Below are positions 8,832 through 18,077 of a stretch of 64,000 bases of DNA, piece after piece. Within the stretch, counting starts at the first letter, position 1. Every line of letters starts with the position of its first letter. The notes below the pieces were generated by a model that was given only the letters and a program-made list of their open reading frames with translations, searched no databases and was not told where the DNA came from. Origin of the DNA: Halorussus amylolyticus (GTDB lineage: Archaea > Halobacteriota > Halobacteria > Halobacteriales > Haladaptataceae). The position numbers and the translations under genes are program-made. The DNA is taken from positions 55,672 to 119,671 of the forward strand of contig NZ_ML974130.1 of the NCBI RefSeq assembly GCF_004143485.2. The letters run 5' to 3'.

Positions 8832-9698
8832 ATGGGCGGAGAGAGTAGCGACTACCGGATAGCCGTCGCGGTCGGCCATCCCGACCACGCCGAGCAGTTG
8901 ACCCGGACCGCGGTGGACGTGGCCCGCGAGAAGGGCGGCGAGGTCGTGGTCGTCGGCGTCGTAGTCACGCCGCAGGAATCACCGTTCGGCCTGTTCACCG
9001 ACGAGGTCATCACCCGCGAGTTCGGCGGCGAGCGCCGGGCGGTCCTCGACCGCGCGGTCGCGGTCGCCTCCGACACGGGTGTCCCCGTCACGGGACAGTT
9101 GTTCGTCGCGACGTCAGTCGCGAGGGGCGTCCTCCACGCCGTCTCTGAACTCGACTGCGACTGCCTCGTCGTCGGCTGGCAGGACCGAACGCGGGAGAAC
9201 GCGATTCTCGGCACCAACGTCGATAGAATCGTGCGCCGGTCCGACGCCGACGTGCTGGTCGAGAAAATCGGCGCGGTCGCGAACGGCGTCGATGCGGTCC
9301 TCCTGCCGGTCGCCGAGAGTCCGAACGCCGACTTCGCGGCGTCGGTCGCACGGGCCATCGCGGTCGCGAACGACGCCCGGATAGACCTCCTGCGAGTCGT
9401 CGAGTCCGGGCGCGAGGAGGAGGACGCGGCCAGCGAACTGCTCGCATCGTGGACCGAGCGACTGGCGGACGTTCGAGTCGAAACCGCGGTTCGGGTCAGC
9501 GACGATGGCGTCGCCGACGCCATCGTCGCCGAGTCGAAAGAGCGCGACGTGACCGTGCTGGGCGCGACCCGAACCGGGCGACTCCGGCGGCAAATCGTCG
9601 GTTCGACGCCCCAAGAGGTCGGACGGCGCGCGAAGGGGACGGTCATCATCGCGAAGAAGGGGCGAGGGTCGTTGGTGGGTCGGCTGTCGAGATGGTAG
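8832..9698 (+). CDS. Tandem universal stress protein (two UspA-like domains)
   Basis: 288 residues. The first domain (about 8-145) starts with the strand YRIAVAVGHPDH; the second (about 150-275) starts with GVDAVLLPVAES and ends with VTVLGATRTGRLRRQIVGS followed by a VIIAKK strand, the last part resembling the G-x2-G-x9-G ATP loop. Usp proteins bind nucleotides and respond to stress, but the target is unknown. The ATG at 8832 places the first beta strand where expected. It follows hemD by about 110 bases on the same strand. Confidence 0.88.
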   Translation: MGGESSDYRIAVAVGHPDHAEQLTRTAVDVAREKGGEVVVVGVVVTPQESPFGLFTDEVITREFGGERRAVLDRAVAVASDTGVPVTGQLFVATSVARGVLHAVSELDCDCLVVGWQDRTRENAILGTNVDRIVRRSDADVLVEKIGAVANGVDAVLLPVAESPNADFAASVARAIAVANDARIDLLRVVESGREEEDAASELLASWTERLADVRVETAVRVSDDGVADAIVAESKERDVTVLGATRTGRLRRQIVGSTPQEVGRRAKGTVIIAKKGRGSLVGRLSRW

Positions 9699-9744
9699 CG
9701 CGAGGACGCTCGGCGGACGTAGCTTCGCCGTCGCCGACCGAGCG

Positions 9745-10386
9745 TCATGACTTCCACGCGGCGACTTCGCCGCCGAATCGGTCGTCTCTGATTCGGTCGG
9801 AGTCGTAGACGACGGCGAGCGAGGACGAGTCGGCCGACGCCGGAACTCGAAAGACGGCGATTCCCGAGCGTCGCTCGCCGGATTTGACGGACCCACCCTG
9901 TGCGGACCAGCGGGACGTAGTCGAGACGTTCTCGAACTCCTCGACCCGAACCGACGGGTCGAACGCCGGGTGTTCGACGCTGTGGGTTTCCAGCGTTTCT
10001 GTGCCGTCGCCGAGAAGGGTGAACAGCGGGCCGTCGATGGGCAGTGGTCCGTCCGACTCGGCGTTGTAAAATTCGACCGGTACGAGCGCGAGCGCCTCGT
10101 CGTCGGGCATCACGTACGTCTCTCCGTCGTGGCGAAAGTTCGTCTCGACTGAGGGTGTCTCGACAGTGATTTCGAGACCGGTGTCCACGTGCGACTCGCC
10201 GAACTGGAGCGTCCGGTCCGGATTCGGGCGGTCGGTCGTTTCCTCGGTTTCCGCAGTCGATTCGGTCGTAGTGCTCGATTCCGTCGTGGTGCTGTCGGTC
10301 GTCTGCGGACTCTGCGATTCGCTCGTCGTGCATCCGGCCAGAACCGCGACTCCTGCGACGACGAACGTTCGGCGCGTGGAGGGCAT
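9745..10386 (-). CDS. Tat-exported lipoprotein, unknown function
   Basis: 213 residues. The N-terminus has twin arginines (STRRTFVVAG) and a lipobox LAGC with Cys19, the usual haloarchaeal Tat-lipoprotein arrangement. A Thr/Ser/Glu-rich spacer (about 22-52) that is probably glycosylated or disordered leads to a beta-rich globular domain (about 60-213) similar in pattern to DUF4352-type immunoglobulin-like extracellular domains. It probably sits on the outer face of the membrane. No enzymatic motif is seen. Confidence 0.85.
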   Translation of the reverse strand: MPSTRRTFVVAGVAVLAGCTTSESQSPQTTDSTTTESSTTTESTAETEETTDRPNPDRTLQFGESHVDTGLEITVETPSVETNFRHDGETYVMPDDEALALVPVEFYNAESDGPLPIDGPLFTLLGDGTETLETHSVEHPAFDPSVRVEEFENVSTTSRWSAQGGSVKSGERRSGIAVFRVPASADSSSLAVVYDSDRIRDDRFGGEVAAWKS

Positions 10387-10546
10387 CGGACGACAATCCG
10401 TTCGCCAGCGAAGTATTTCTTGTGTCGATGGGAGGCGGAATCACGCGTCGTGGCGGCGGTCATTCGCTTCGATTAGTGTTTGGTCGTTACGCACGATACT
10501 TTGTCCGGAGAAAATCATTTTAGTTACCCGTTCGTGTTAAATCTCA

Positions 10547-10744
10547 ATGGGAAACACTGGGAGAAGGGTCTCGTCTCTTAGAATCGGCGACCCCTGTGAC
10601 GAAGAAGACGAACGAGAAAAGCTTGGGGACGCACTCGACGGCATAGACAGAGAACCGAAACTCGGTGACATGCTCACGGGTGCGTTCGACGAAGTAGACG
10701 CCGACTCAGTCGAAGCAGTTCGAGAGCTACGCCAAGACACATGA
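10547..10744 (+). CDS. VapB-like antitoxin remnant or orphan
   Basis: 65 residues, acidic, with the composition and length of haloarchaeal antitoxins (LGDALDGIDREPKLGDMLTG, then a short helix). The stop codon overlaps the ATG of a truncated PIN-domain ORF by ATGA, the standard antitoxin-toxin arrangement. A TTTTAGTTA box about 27 bases before the ATG at 10547 fits a leaderless transcript. Antitoxin identity is inferred from the neighbour, not from a recognised domain. Confidence 0.6.
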   Translation: MGNTGRRVSSLRIGDPCDEEDEREKLGDALDGIDREPKLGDMLTGAFDEVDADSVEAVRELRQDT

Positions 10745-10842
10745 GTAAGCGGGTTTTTCTCGACACTAACGTCTCGGTTGCCGCGGTCACGAAACAAGGA
10801 CTCGACGCAGGTGCGACCGACCCCACGGACCTGCTCGATTGA
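10741..10842 (+). pseudogene. Truncated VapC-like PIN toxin
   Basis: A 33-codon ORF whose start MSKRVFLDTNVSVAAVTKQ matches the first strand and catalytic Asp of PIN nucleases (FLDTNV). The rest of the roughly 130-residue domain, with its other acidic residues, is missing, and the frame ends in DPTDLLD before a TGA. It overlaps the antitoxin-like gene by ATGA. The simplest reading is an internal deletion that removed most of the toxin, leaving both ends fused. Confidence 0.65.
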
Positions 10843-10848
10843 ATCGCC

Positions 10849-11526
10849 TTACGTCGTCCGGAACGCGCGGTCGCCAGCGTCGCCCAATCCGGGAACGATG
10901 AAGCCGTCGTCGTCGAGGTGGTCGTCGATGGAGACCGTGAGCAGGTCGGCCTCGGGGAACTCCTCGCCGACTCGGAGCAGGCCGTCGGGCGCGCTGACCG
11001 CCGAGAGGACGAACAGGTGTTCGGGGTCCGACTGTTCGTCGGTGATGCGGTCCATCACGGCGCACATCGTCGAACCGGTGGCGAGCATCGGGTCGGCGAC
11101 GATGACGGTGTCGTCTTCGGTGATTTCGGGCAGTTTGACGTAGTCGATGGTGATGGGGAACTCGCCCTCGTCGTTCATGCCCGCCTCCTCGTTTCTCCCG
11201 GCGGAGATGACTCCCTGCTTGGCTCGCGGGAACGCCTTGAGCAGGCCTTCCACGAACGGAGTCGCGGCGCGGAGGACGTTGATGATGACCACGTCGTCGA
11301 GTCCCTTGACGCGCTCGCCGGTCGTGGTAGTCAGCGGGGTTTCGAGTTCGACGTACTCGGTCTCCATCGCGCCGTCGATGATTTCGTAGCCCGAGATGCG
11401 GCCGAGTTTCACGAGGCCCTTCCGGAAGCCGACCTGCTCGGTCTCCACGTCTCGAATCTTCGAGAGCGTGTCCTGTGCCAGCGCGTGCGTGATGAGTTTG
11501 GCGTCTCCGCGGTCTTCGATGGTCAT
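10849..11526 (-). CDS. upp: Uracil phosphoribosyltransferase
   Basis: 225 residues. It salvages uracil with PRPP to UMP. The PRPP-binding loop [14 protein letters not shown] (near residue 140), [10 protein letters not shown] and the C-terminal GDAGDRAF motif, which recognises uracil, are all present. The start [11 protein letters not shown] at 11526 fits archaeal Upp; the longer open frame upstream overlaps the next gene in another frame. It converges on the decayed toxin ORF, whose stop is only six bases away. Confidence 0.95.
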   Translation of the reverse strand: MTIEDRGDAKLITHALAQDTLSKIRDVETEQVGFRKGLVKLGRISGYEIIDGAMETEYVELETPLTTTTGERVKGLDDVVIINVLRAATPFVEGLLKAFPRAKQGVISAGRNEEAGMNDEGEFPITIDYVKLPEITEDDTVIVADPMLATGSTMCAVMDRITDEQSDPEHLFVLSAVSAPDGLLRVGEEFPEADLLTVSIDDHLDDDGFIVPGLGDAGDRAFRTT

Positions 11527-11555
11527 GCCTGTGCGTACGCGGGGTGCGTAGGGGC

Positions 11556-12098
11556 TTATCTCTTGATATAGCCGGCGAGACCGAGCGCGAGACTCGCCGG
11601 GATTCGCCCGAACTTGAACGCCGCGAAGCCCCCGAACAGGAACCAGTGGGGCGCGTCGGCGGCGAGGTGGCCGAGGAAGTTCCGCGTGGGGTCCACCTTG
11701 TCCCAGTGAACGTCGAAGCGGTCGGCGTACTCCTTGACGTGGAGACCCGCGCCGTCGGGGAGCGGTCGCCGGAGGTCGGCGTACTGGCCCCGCGGGTCGC
11801 CCGTGTGCCCAACGAACCCCTCGGTTCGCGGGTGAGAGACCGCGTCTTTCGCGATTCGGAGGTCTACGTGGGCCGGGAGTCGGCGCACGCGCTCGGCGAT
11901 GCCGTCCCACGCCGAGAGGTCCGCCTCGCAATCGGGACACGCCGAGCGAGTGTAGTCGGCGTCCGCGCCGCAGGCGAGGCAGGGTTCGGTCCACGTCCAC
12001 GACACGCGCTGTTCGCAACTTTCGCACCCGCGCCGAAGGTAGTCGAGACGCGCATCGCAGTGCGGGCAGGTCGCGGCGCTGACCGTCGATTTCGCCAT
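11556..12098 (-). CDS. Double zinc-ribbon protein with C-terminal hydrophobic segment
   Basis: 180 residues. Four CxxC pairs (CPHC, CESC, CLAC, CPDC) within the first 55 residues build two zinc ribbons. The middle is basic and aromatic, and the C-terminus (about 150-178) has a moderately hydrophobic glycine/alanine-rich segment that may lie on or in the membrane. It lies 29 bases upstream of upp on the same strand and may be cotranscribed. Function unknown. Confidence 0.78.
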   Translation of the reverse strand: MAKSTVSAATCPHCDARLDYLRRGCESCEQRVSWTWTEPCLACGADADYTRSACPDCEADLSAWDGIAERVRRLPAHVDLRIAKDAVSHPRTEGFVGHTGDPRGQYADLRRPLPDGAGLHVKEYADRFDVHWDKVDPTRNFLGHLAADAPHWFLFGGFAAFKFGRIPASLALGLAGYIKR

Positions 12099-12163
12099 TG
12101 AAGCCCTCTTTCCACCAACAAATATAAACTTTCGGTACCGATTCGGTCGCGAAGTCTCGACGC

Positions 12164-12343
12164 TTATCGAACCACGACGTGCGTCAGGACCATCAGAATC
12201 CCCGTGGCGACCGCGACGGTTCGCCACTCGTACTCCAGCACGTCGATGAACGCGAGTCCCCAGACGACCGTGGACGCGAACACGGCCGAGAGTACGAGGT
12301 TCATCGCGAAGAGTACGCGGGGGTCGCCCTTCGAGTTCGCCAT
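12164..12343 (-). CDS. Small two-helix membrane protein
   Basis: 59 residues with two hydrophobic helices (about 9-30 and 38-56). The ATG at 12343 gives [15 protein letters not shown], a common start for very small haloarchaeal membrane proteins; the upstream MCRRYVG extension is less likely. It is divergent from the membrane gene at 12426. Function unknown. Confidence 0.68.
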   Translation of the reverse strand: MANSKGDPRVLFAMNLVLSAVFASTVVWGLAFIDVLEYEWRTVAVATGILMVLTHVVVR

Positions 12344-12425
12344 GCCGACGTATCGCCGACACACCGACTTATCTCTTTCCGCGTCGGGCCAGCAGACCGA
12401 AGGCGACGGACGCCCAAGCAGTCGT

Positions 12426-12746
12426 ATGCGCCCTGAGAACAGCCTCGGGGAGTCGGTGGACCCGGTTCCGTTTCTGGTGGTCGCATCCGGCGGATTTCTC
12501 GGGTGCTACAGCTTCGGCCCGCCGTACCTCTTGGAGTTCGGCGTCGCGCTGTCGAGCGCGCTCGCGGTCACGACGGCCGCGTTCGTCCTCACGACGGCCG
12601 TGGCCTACCATCGGTTCGTCTGGACCGCCCGCCCCGACCTCCGGTGCGAGATTCCCGCGGACGTTCGCCTCCGGCGACTGATGCTCGGGGGCCTCGCGGT
12701 CGTCGGCGTGTTCGCGCTGCTGTTGCTCCCGCTGTTTCGAGGGTAG
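12426..12746 (+). CDS. Small membrane protein, unknown function
   Basis: 106 residues, three hydrophobic segments (about 12-32, 38-58 and 84-103) separated by an arginine-rich loop, suggesting a cytoplasmic loop between helices two and three. The ATG at 12426 removes a polar, unlikely N-terminal extension of the open frame. No family recognised. Confidence 0.7.
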   Translation: MRPENSLGESVDPVPFLVVASGGFLGCYSFGPPYLLEFGVALSSALAVTTAAFVLTTAVAYHRFVWTARPDLRCEIPADVRLRRLMLGGLAVVGVFALLLLPLFRG

Positions 12747-12806
12747 TCGCCCGAGAGCGACGCCGGCACCCCAACACTTTCGAGACGGCCTTCGTAGAGT
12801 AGAGCG

Positions 12807-13214
12807 ATGCGCGAAGTCGAAGTCACGCGATTCGTGTCCGCGCCGCCTGCAGTCGTCGAGCGCGCGCTCACGCCCGCGTCCGTGGTCGAGTACGAGGGAA
12901 GCTTCGAGGTGCGCGACGTCGAGGAAACCGAGGTGGGTCACACCGTGACCGCGGGCGCACGCGGACTCACTATCCGACTCGACTTCGAGGAGCGCGAGGA
13001 CGGATTATTTTACCGCCAGCGAGGCGAATCGGGACCGTTCGACGCGATGGAGACCGAGATTACGGTCGCGCCGAGAGACGAGGGGTGTCGCGTCACCGGG
13101 CGGTCGTCGGTGAGCCTCGGCCTCCCGATTTCGGGGCTGACCGACCGCGTGGCGGCGTGGAAGCGCCGCGGGGAACTCCGGCGCGCGCTCGACGCGCTGG
13201 CCGAGGACGTGTAG
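12807..13214 (+). CDS. SRPBCC/START-like domain protein
   Basis: 135 residues covering one helix-grip (polyketide-cyclase-like) fold: the opening strand VEVTRFVSAPPAVVERAL, alternating strands, and the long C-terminal helix with a WKRRGELRRALDAL pattern. Such proteins bind hydrophobic ligands; the ligand here is unknown. A perfect 42-bp palindrome starts 38 bases after its stop and may terminate its transcript. Confidence 0.8.
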   Translation: MREVEVTRFVSAPPAVVERALTPASVVEYEGSFEVRDVEETEVGHTVTAGARGLTIRLDFEEREDGLFYRQRGESGPFDAMETEITVAPRDEGCRVTGRSSVSLGLPISGLTDRVAAWKRRGELRRALDALAEDV

Positions 13215-13251
13215 GTCGGCGGCCGGTTCACGGTTCGGTTCGTCGACAGTC

Positions 13252-13293
13252 CTCGCTCGGGGTCGCCGGTCGCGACCGGCGACCCCGAGCGAG
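13252..13293. repeat. Perfect 42-bp palindrome (21-bp arms, no loop)
   Basis: The two 21-base arms (13252-13272 and 13273-13293) are exact reverse complements with no spacer, centred on GTCG|CGAC. It lies between an SRPBCC gene and the promoter-like cccttttatcg (about 13302-13312) of the next operon. It could be a terminator hairpin, a protein-binding site, or a structure tolerated by chance; its perfection is notable. Confidence 0.9.
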
Positions 13294-13334
13294 TGGCGGC
13301 ACCCTTTTATCGCCGCGGAACTGTATGAGACGTG

Positions 13335-13631
13335 ATGACACTCGCCGAGCGAATCGCGGCGTATCGCGAAACCGTGACTGAGTGGCTCCACGGTCTCTAC
13401 CACGGGATGATAGAACACCCGGCCTACGAACTCATCGAGAAGGAGGCCGAGGACAGCGACGACGCCTTCATGTTCGCGTGCTTCGCCGACGCCTTCGGCA
13501 TCCCGAGTCCGGTCTCGTACTACACCGCCGAACTCCTCCCGTACCTCGGCGACGAGTTCGAGCAGTGGGAGCGCCGGATGTGGGACCGCGAATCGCTCGT
13601 CGAACGCAAGGGACAGCAGTACCACTTCTAA
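13335..13631 (+). CDS. Conserved small hypothetical protein upstream of ArsA/Get3 ATPase
   Basis: 98 residues, acidic and aromatic (ELLPYLGDEFEQWERRMWD), predicted mostly helical and without membrane segments. The ATG at 13335 is preferred to the GTG just before it. The ATPase gene begins one base after its stop, so the pair is one operon. A role linked to the ATPase is inferred from position only. Confidence 0.72.
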   Translation: MTLAERIAAYRETVTEWLHGLYHGMIEHPAYELIEKEAEDSDDAFMFACFADAFGIPSPVSYYTAELLPYLGDEFEQWERRMWDRESLVERKGQQYHF

Positions 13632-13632
13632 C

Positions 13633-14604
13633 ATGCACAAATTCGTTTTCTTCGGCGGAAAAGGCGGCGTCGGCAAGACGACTGTCTCGTGCGCCTACGG
13701 CCTGAAGTGCGCGGAGGCGGGACTGAAGACGCTGGTCGTCTCGACCGACCCGGCACACAGCACCTCCGACGTGTTCGACCAGCAGTTCGGCGACGACCCC
13801 GAGGCTGTCTCGGGGTACGAGAACCTCTGGGCGATGGAAATCGACCCCGAGGAGGAGGTCGAACGCCACATGATGGACATCAAGCGGACGATGACTGACC
13901 AGGTGAGTCCGGGCATCGTCAACGAAATCGACCGCCAAGTCGAGTTGGCTCACCGGACGCCCGGCGCGTACGAGGCCGCGCTGTTCGACCGCTTCATCGA
14001 CGTGATGGAGAACTCCGAGGCGTACGACCGCGTGGTGTTCGACACCGCGCCGACCGGCGGAACCCTGCGCCTGCTCGCGCTTCCCGACTTCCTGGAGGGG
14101 TGGATAGACCGACTCGTCGAGAAGCGCACCCAGAGCATCGACCTGTACGAGATGGCCGCCATCGGCGACCGGGAGGCGCGGCGAAAGGCCCAGGAGGACC
14201 CGATTATCGCCAGACTCACCGAGCGCAAGGAGATGTTCGAGTTCGCCGGAGAGACCCTGCAGAACGACGCCGACTTTTACCTCGTCCTCAACCCAGACGA
14301 GCTATCTATTCGGGAGACCGAGCGCTCGGTCGGCGAACTCACCGAGTCCGGACTGGGGGTTCGAGGTCTGGTACTCAACAAGGTCACGCCCGAACCCGAC
14401 GACGACGAGACCGGCCGGGGCGCACAGTTCCTCCGCGACCGGTGTGAGACCGAGCGCGAGCGCATCGCCACCGTGCGCGAGGAGTTCGACCAGCCTATCG
14501 TGGCGACCATCGAGAACCGCGTCGAGGAGGTCAAGGGGTCGTTACTGAGCGACGTTGCGGAAGAACTCGACATCGAGACGGTCGTCGAACCCGAGCGCGC
14601 GTAG
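13633..14604 (+). CDS. ArsA/Get3 (TRC40)-family ATPase
   Basis: 323 residues. The deviant Walker A GGKGGVGKTTVS (residues 8-19), VVSTDPAHSTSDVF (switch I) and VFDTAPTGGTLR (switch II) identify the ArsA/Get3 clade. A single-domain form fits the archaeal Get3-like proteins, which bind tail-anchored membrane proteins, as well as orphan ArsA. No arsenite-binding cysteine set or arsenic-resistance neighbours are present, so arsenic export is unlikely. The zinc CxxC of eukaryotic Get3 is absent. Confidence 0.92.
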   Translation: MHKFVFFGGKGGVGKTTVSCAYGLKCAEAGLKTLVVSTDPAHSTSDVFDQQFGDDPEAVSGYENLWAMEIDPEEEVERHMMDIKRTMTDQVSPGIVNEIDRQVELAHRTPGAYEAALFDRFIDVMENSEAYDRVVFDTAPTGGTLRLLALPDFLEGWIDRLVEKRTQSIDLYEMAAIGDREARRKAQEDPIIARLTERKEMFEFAGETLQNDADFYLVLNPDELSIRETERSVGELTESGLGVRGLVLNKVTPEPDDDETGRGAQFLRDRCETERERIATVREEFDQPIVATIENRVEEVKGSLLSDVAEELDIETVVEPERA

Positions 14605-14802
14605 CCGACCGGCGCAGGCGGGGAGACAATTGGGCGAAAGTTCGCGAAGCGTATCGTTTTATCTGAGTAATGCAGTCCCGACGTATTGAATATTTTAACA
14701 ACCTAAATTAGGGAAGAAGGGCATGACGTGTCGGAAAGACATAAAAATAATGATGAACCTTTAAGGGGCCTCTCACACACATAGGCTTTGAGGAACCGTG
14801 AC

Positions 14803-16545
14803 ATGGTTCAAATTATAACACTCGTCGCGCTGGTACTGATACTGTTCAGTGTGGGGTATCTCGGTTACTCGCGATACCTCGCTCGGTTCGTCGAACTCGA
14901 CGAAACCGAGACCACGCCAGCGCACAAATACGAAGACGGTCAAGAGTACGTTCCGGCGAAAAAGCCGGTGCTACTCGGGCATCACTATTCGAGTATCGCG
15001 GGCGGCGCACCCATCGTCGGCCCGATAACGGCGGGACTCATCTGGGGATGGGTTCCGGCGATACTGTGGATTGCCATCGGCAATCCGTTGATGGGCGCGG
15101 TCCACGACTTCGTGTCGCTGTCGAGCAGTCTCCGACACGAAGGGAAGTCAATCGGGTACATCATCGGCGAGTACGTCGGCGACGAGGGCAAGAACATGCT
15201 GCTGTGGTTCGCGTTCCTGACCATCATCCTCGTCGTGGCCGTGTTCGCGTACGTCACCGCGCTGGTCTTCGAGGTGTACCCCAGCGCGGCGACCGCGAGC
15301 TTCCTGTACATCACGCTCGCGCTCCTGTTCGGGGTGTACCTCTACCAACTCAACGGGCCGTTCATCCCCGGCACGATACTGTTCGTCATCGGCGTGTTCG
15401 CGAGCGTCTGGGTCGGGATTCAGTACCCCTTCGCGCTCACTCAGGAGATGTGGATTCCCATCATCCTGGGATACGCGTTCATCGCGAGCGTCCTACCGGT
15501 GTGGGTGCTGCTACAACCCCGTGACTATCTCTCGTCGTTCCTGCTGTACGCTGGCGTCGGGGGTGCACTCATCGCCATCGTCGTCGGGACGCTCATCACG
15601 ACGCCCGCCGAACCGCTCCAGACCAACATCCCCGCGTACAACGGCTTCTGGGGGAGCGACTCGTTCGGCGTCGTGAGTCCGCTGTTCCCGATGCTGTTCG
15701 TCACCATCGCGTGCGGGACGATAAGCGGATTCCACTCGCTGGTCTCGTCGGGCACGACCGCGAAGCAACTCAACAAGGAGACCGACGCCCGACTCATCGG
15801 CTACGGCGGAATGCTCGGCGAGGGACTGCTCGCCGTGGTCGCGCTCTCGGCAGTCGCTATCGTCGGCATCACTCCGGAAGGCGCGACCGGCGGCGTCGGT
15901 CTCGCGCTACCGAACTTCGCCGACGGCGGCGGCATCATCCTGACAAGCTTCGGCATCCCGGTCGACTACGGCGCGCCGTTCATGGCGCTCGTGATGGTGA
16001 GCTTCCTGCTCACGTCCACCGACACCGCGCTCCGACTGGGCCGGTACATGCTCGAAGAGATTATCGGGACGCCCGAATCGCAGGTCCAAGAGGTCGCCAC
16101 CAACCGCTACGCGAACGCTGGCTTCCAGTCGGTCATCGCGTACGGTCTCATCGCCTCCGGGACGTGGACGCCGCTCTGGCAACTGTTCGGGAGCGCGAAT
16201 CAGCTACTCGCGGCGCTGGCGCTCCTCGCCGCGACGGTCTGGCTCGCCAACTGGAGTGCGAACAAACAACTCATCAGCACCGGCGTGCCGATGGCGATTA
16301 TGTCCACAATCACCATCCTCGCGCTGGTGTATCTCCAGTACTATCAGAATCTGTATCAGGGCATCATCCTCGGTGAGTCGTCCGAGGCGGTATGGTCGCT
16401 CGGCCTACAGATTGTCATCGGAACGGTGCTCATCCTGCTGGCGCTGTCGTTGCTCCGGCTGGGCTACGGCAACATTCAGAAGGCGAGAAGCGGTCCCAAG
16501 GGCGCTCCGGCGGCCGACGGCGGACAGCCCCCACAGGACGACTGA
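14803..16545 (+). CDS. cstA: Carbon starvation protein CstA family permease
   Basis: 580 residues with about fifteen membrane helices. CstA proteins import peptides or pyruvate; the archaeal substrate is not established. Family marks: EYVPAKKPVLLGHHYSSIAGGAPIVGP near residue 46 (partly listed), GAVHDFVSL, and a long run of alternating helices and glycines. The ATG at 14803 starts directly at the first helix; the in-frame TTG at 14788 is less likely. A 198-base AT-richer upstream region with a taaaaataatg stretch (about 14742-14752) probably holds the promoter. Confidence 0.94.
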   Translation: MVQIITLVALVLILFSVGYLGYSRYLARFVELDETETTPAHKYEDGQEYVPAKKPVLLGHHYSSIAGGAPIVGPITAGLIWGWVPAILWIAIGNPLMGAVHDFVSLSSSLRHEGKSIGYIIGEYVGDEGKNMLLWFAFLTIILVVAVFAYVTALVFEVYPSAATASFLYITLALLFGVYLYQLNGPFIPGTILFVIGVFASVWVGIQYPFALTQEMWIPIILGYAFIASVLPVWVLLQPRDYLSSFLLYAGVGGALIAIVVGTLITTPAEPLQTNIPAYNGFWGSDSFGVVSPLFPMLFVTIACGTISGFHSLVSSGTTAKQLNKETDARLIGYGGMLGEGLLAVVALSAVAIVGITPEGATGGVGLALPNFADGGGIILTSFGIPVDYGAPFMALVMVSFLLTSTDTALRLGRYMLEEIIGTPESQVQEVATNRYANAGFQSVIAYGLIASGTWTPLWQLFGSANQLLAALALLAATVWLANWSANKQLISTGVPMAIMSTITILALVYLQYYQNLYQGIILGESSEAVWSLGLQIVIGTVLILLALSLLRLGYGNIQKARSGPKGAPAADGGQPPQDD

Positions 16546-16565
16546 GCGAATCGACCGCGGACTTT

Positions 16566-17249
16566 CTATTTCCAGAGCGCGCGAACGAACCGTTCGAGGA
16601 GACCCGGCTCCGCTTGGGGAACGTCGTCCCAGAGACGGAACGCGGTCGCCGCGTCGGCGTTTCGGCTCGCCACGAGCCGTTCTGCTTCGGGAGCCACGAC
16701 CACGAGGTTCACTTCGTACTTGCCGTAGAAGCCGAGTTTAAGGAGCGTGCGGTCGCGGAATCCCTCGACGAACTCCCGGACCGGTTCGGAAATCGAATCG
16801 GTGACGAGAACGAACGTGAACTCCGTCCCGAAGTGTTCCTCGTCGGCGACAATCCACTCGTCGGCGAGGTCGTGACCTAACTCCGCGAGGCGTTCGAGGC
16901 TCTCGACCGTCGCGCGGCCGGTCCGGCGGGCGAACAGGTGTTCGTGCGCCTCGTGATTCGCGTAGTTAATCGCGGGATGAAACAGCTGCTTTCGGTTCTC
17001 GATGCGTACCTCGCCGTACAGGTCGAAGCGCTCGCCTCGGACCCGGTAATCCTTCTCCAAGTCGAAGTGGTACATCAGGCGGTCGCTCACTCTGTCGAGA
17101 TACTCGTCGTCCCAGTCGGGCACGTCCGAGAGCGCCGACTCGCCCGCGGACGCGGGCGAGTCGGCGCTCTCGGACGAATCGGCTGATTCGGCGCGGGTAG
17201 AGCTGGACGCGGACTCGTCGGAACCGGCGTCGAACGACGAATCGCTCAT
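16566..17249 (-). CDS. Conserved haloarchaeal hypothetical protein with acidic low-complexity N-terminus
   Basis: 227 residues. The first 43 are Ser/Asp/Ala/Glu low complexity. The remainder is a well ordered alpha/beta domain with many aromatic residues (LMYHFDLEKDYRVRG, FHPAINYANHEAHEHLF). No catalytic signature is recognised. Its ATG overlaps the stop of the cupin gene (ATGA at 17246-17249), so the two form an operon. The gene converges with cstA. Confidence 0.78.
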   Translation of the reverse strand: MSDSSFDAGSDESASSSTRAESADSSESADSPASAGESALSDVPDWDDEYLDRVSDRLMYHFDLEKDYRVRGERFDLYGEVRIENRKQLFHPAINYANHEAHEHLFARRTGRATVESLERLAELGHDLADEWIVADEEHFGTEFTFVLVTDSISEPVREFVEGFRDRTLLKLGFYGKYEVNLVVVAPEAERLVASRNADAATAFRLWDDVPQAEPGLLERFVRALWK

Positions 17250-17620
17250 GAATCGGGGTCGTAGGCGTGAACGTCGTCAACGGGCGGTGCGCCGAGCGCG
17301 AGCGTCCGGACGCTCGCGCTCGCATCCTCGGGATTGAACGCTCGCTGCGGACTGTCGGGGTCCACGACGAGCAGGTGGTTTTCGGGGACCGCATACTCCT
17401 CGTCAGGGGTCTCGACTCGAAGCTCGCCGTCGAGAACGTAGAACACCTCCTCTTGGTCGTCGTGGTAGTGATACGCGAGCGGAATCTGCTCGCCGGGTTC
17501 GACCTCGTAGAGATTGAGCGCGACGTTCCCCAGCCCCGCCTCCTCGCCGACCGCACGCTGGACGCACGGCCGGTCGGGCGTCGGTTCGACCGACGCCGGG
17601 TCGATGACGTGGTATCCCAT
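17246..17620 (-). CDS. Cupin-domain protein
   Basis: 124 residues forming one double-stranded beta-helix. Cupin motif 1 is YHYHDDQEEVFYVLDGEL (metal-binding His-x-His and Glu), and motif 2 is PENHLLVVDPDSPQRAFN. Likely metal-binding; enzyme or binding role unknown. The ATG at 17620 yields MGYHVIDP, a usual start. It is the first gene of a two-gene operon with the protein ending at 16566. Confidence 0.86.
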   Translation of the reverse strand: MGYHVIDPASVEPTPDRPCVQRAVGEEAGLGNVALNLYEVEPGEQIPLAYHYHDDQEEVFYVLDGELRVETPDEEYAVPENHLLVVDPDSPQRAFNPEDASASVRTLALGAPPVDDVHAYDPDS

Positions 17621-17788
17621 GTGGGACCACAGAACACGGGACTGTAAATACTCTCGGTCAGACGCGAGAGGGCGGTCGGGTCTGGACTCGGGAACAGCGT
17701 GGCGGGCGGGTCGCTCCGTTCGGACCTCGGTTTCCGAGCGCCGAAACCTTAATAACGAAGACACCTAATTTCCGCGCAGGAAGGTAGC

Positions 17789-18019
17789 ATGGACGACAAA
17801 CGAACCGAAGCGTGCGGCCGGTGCTCGATGACCAGCGTCGTCTCGATGACGACCGACGGCGACCGCGACGAGGAGGGCGGCGGGCGCAACCCCTTCGACG
17901 GCCCGCGAATCGAGGTGTCCGACTCGGAACTCCGCAAGGTCAACGCGCCGGTCGTGTGGCTCGGCCGGGTCAAGCGCCGACTCGACGACGCCGCGACTCG
18001 ACTGACGTACGGTCGCTAA
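17789..18019 (+). CDS. Small haloarchaeal hypothetical protein
   Basis: 76 residues. An N-terminal CGRC pair and an amphipathic basic C-terminus (VKRRLDDAATRLTYGR) are the only landmarks. A cluster of Met, Ser and Thr around residues 12-20 is followed by an acidic loop. The coding-like third-position GC and the divergence from the cupin operon support a real gene; function unknown. Confidence 0.62.
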   Translation: MDDKRTEACGRCSMTSVVSMTTDGDRDEEGGGRNPFDGPRIEVSDSELRKVNAPVVWLGRVKRRLDDAATRLTYGR

Positions 18020-18077
18020 TCACACACCGCGCATCGGGCGACAACTGTTTAACAGACCGAAGCTAGGAGGCGTACCA

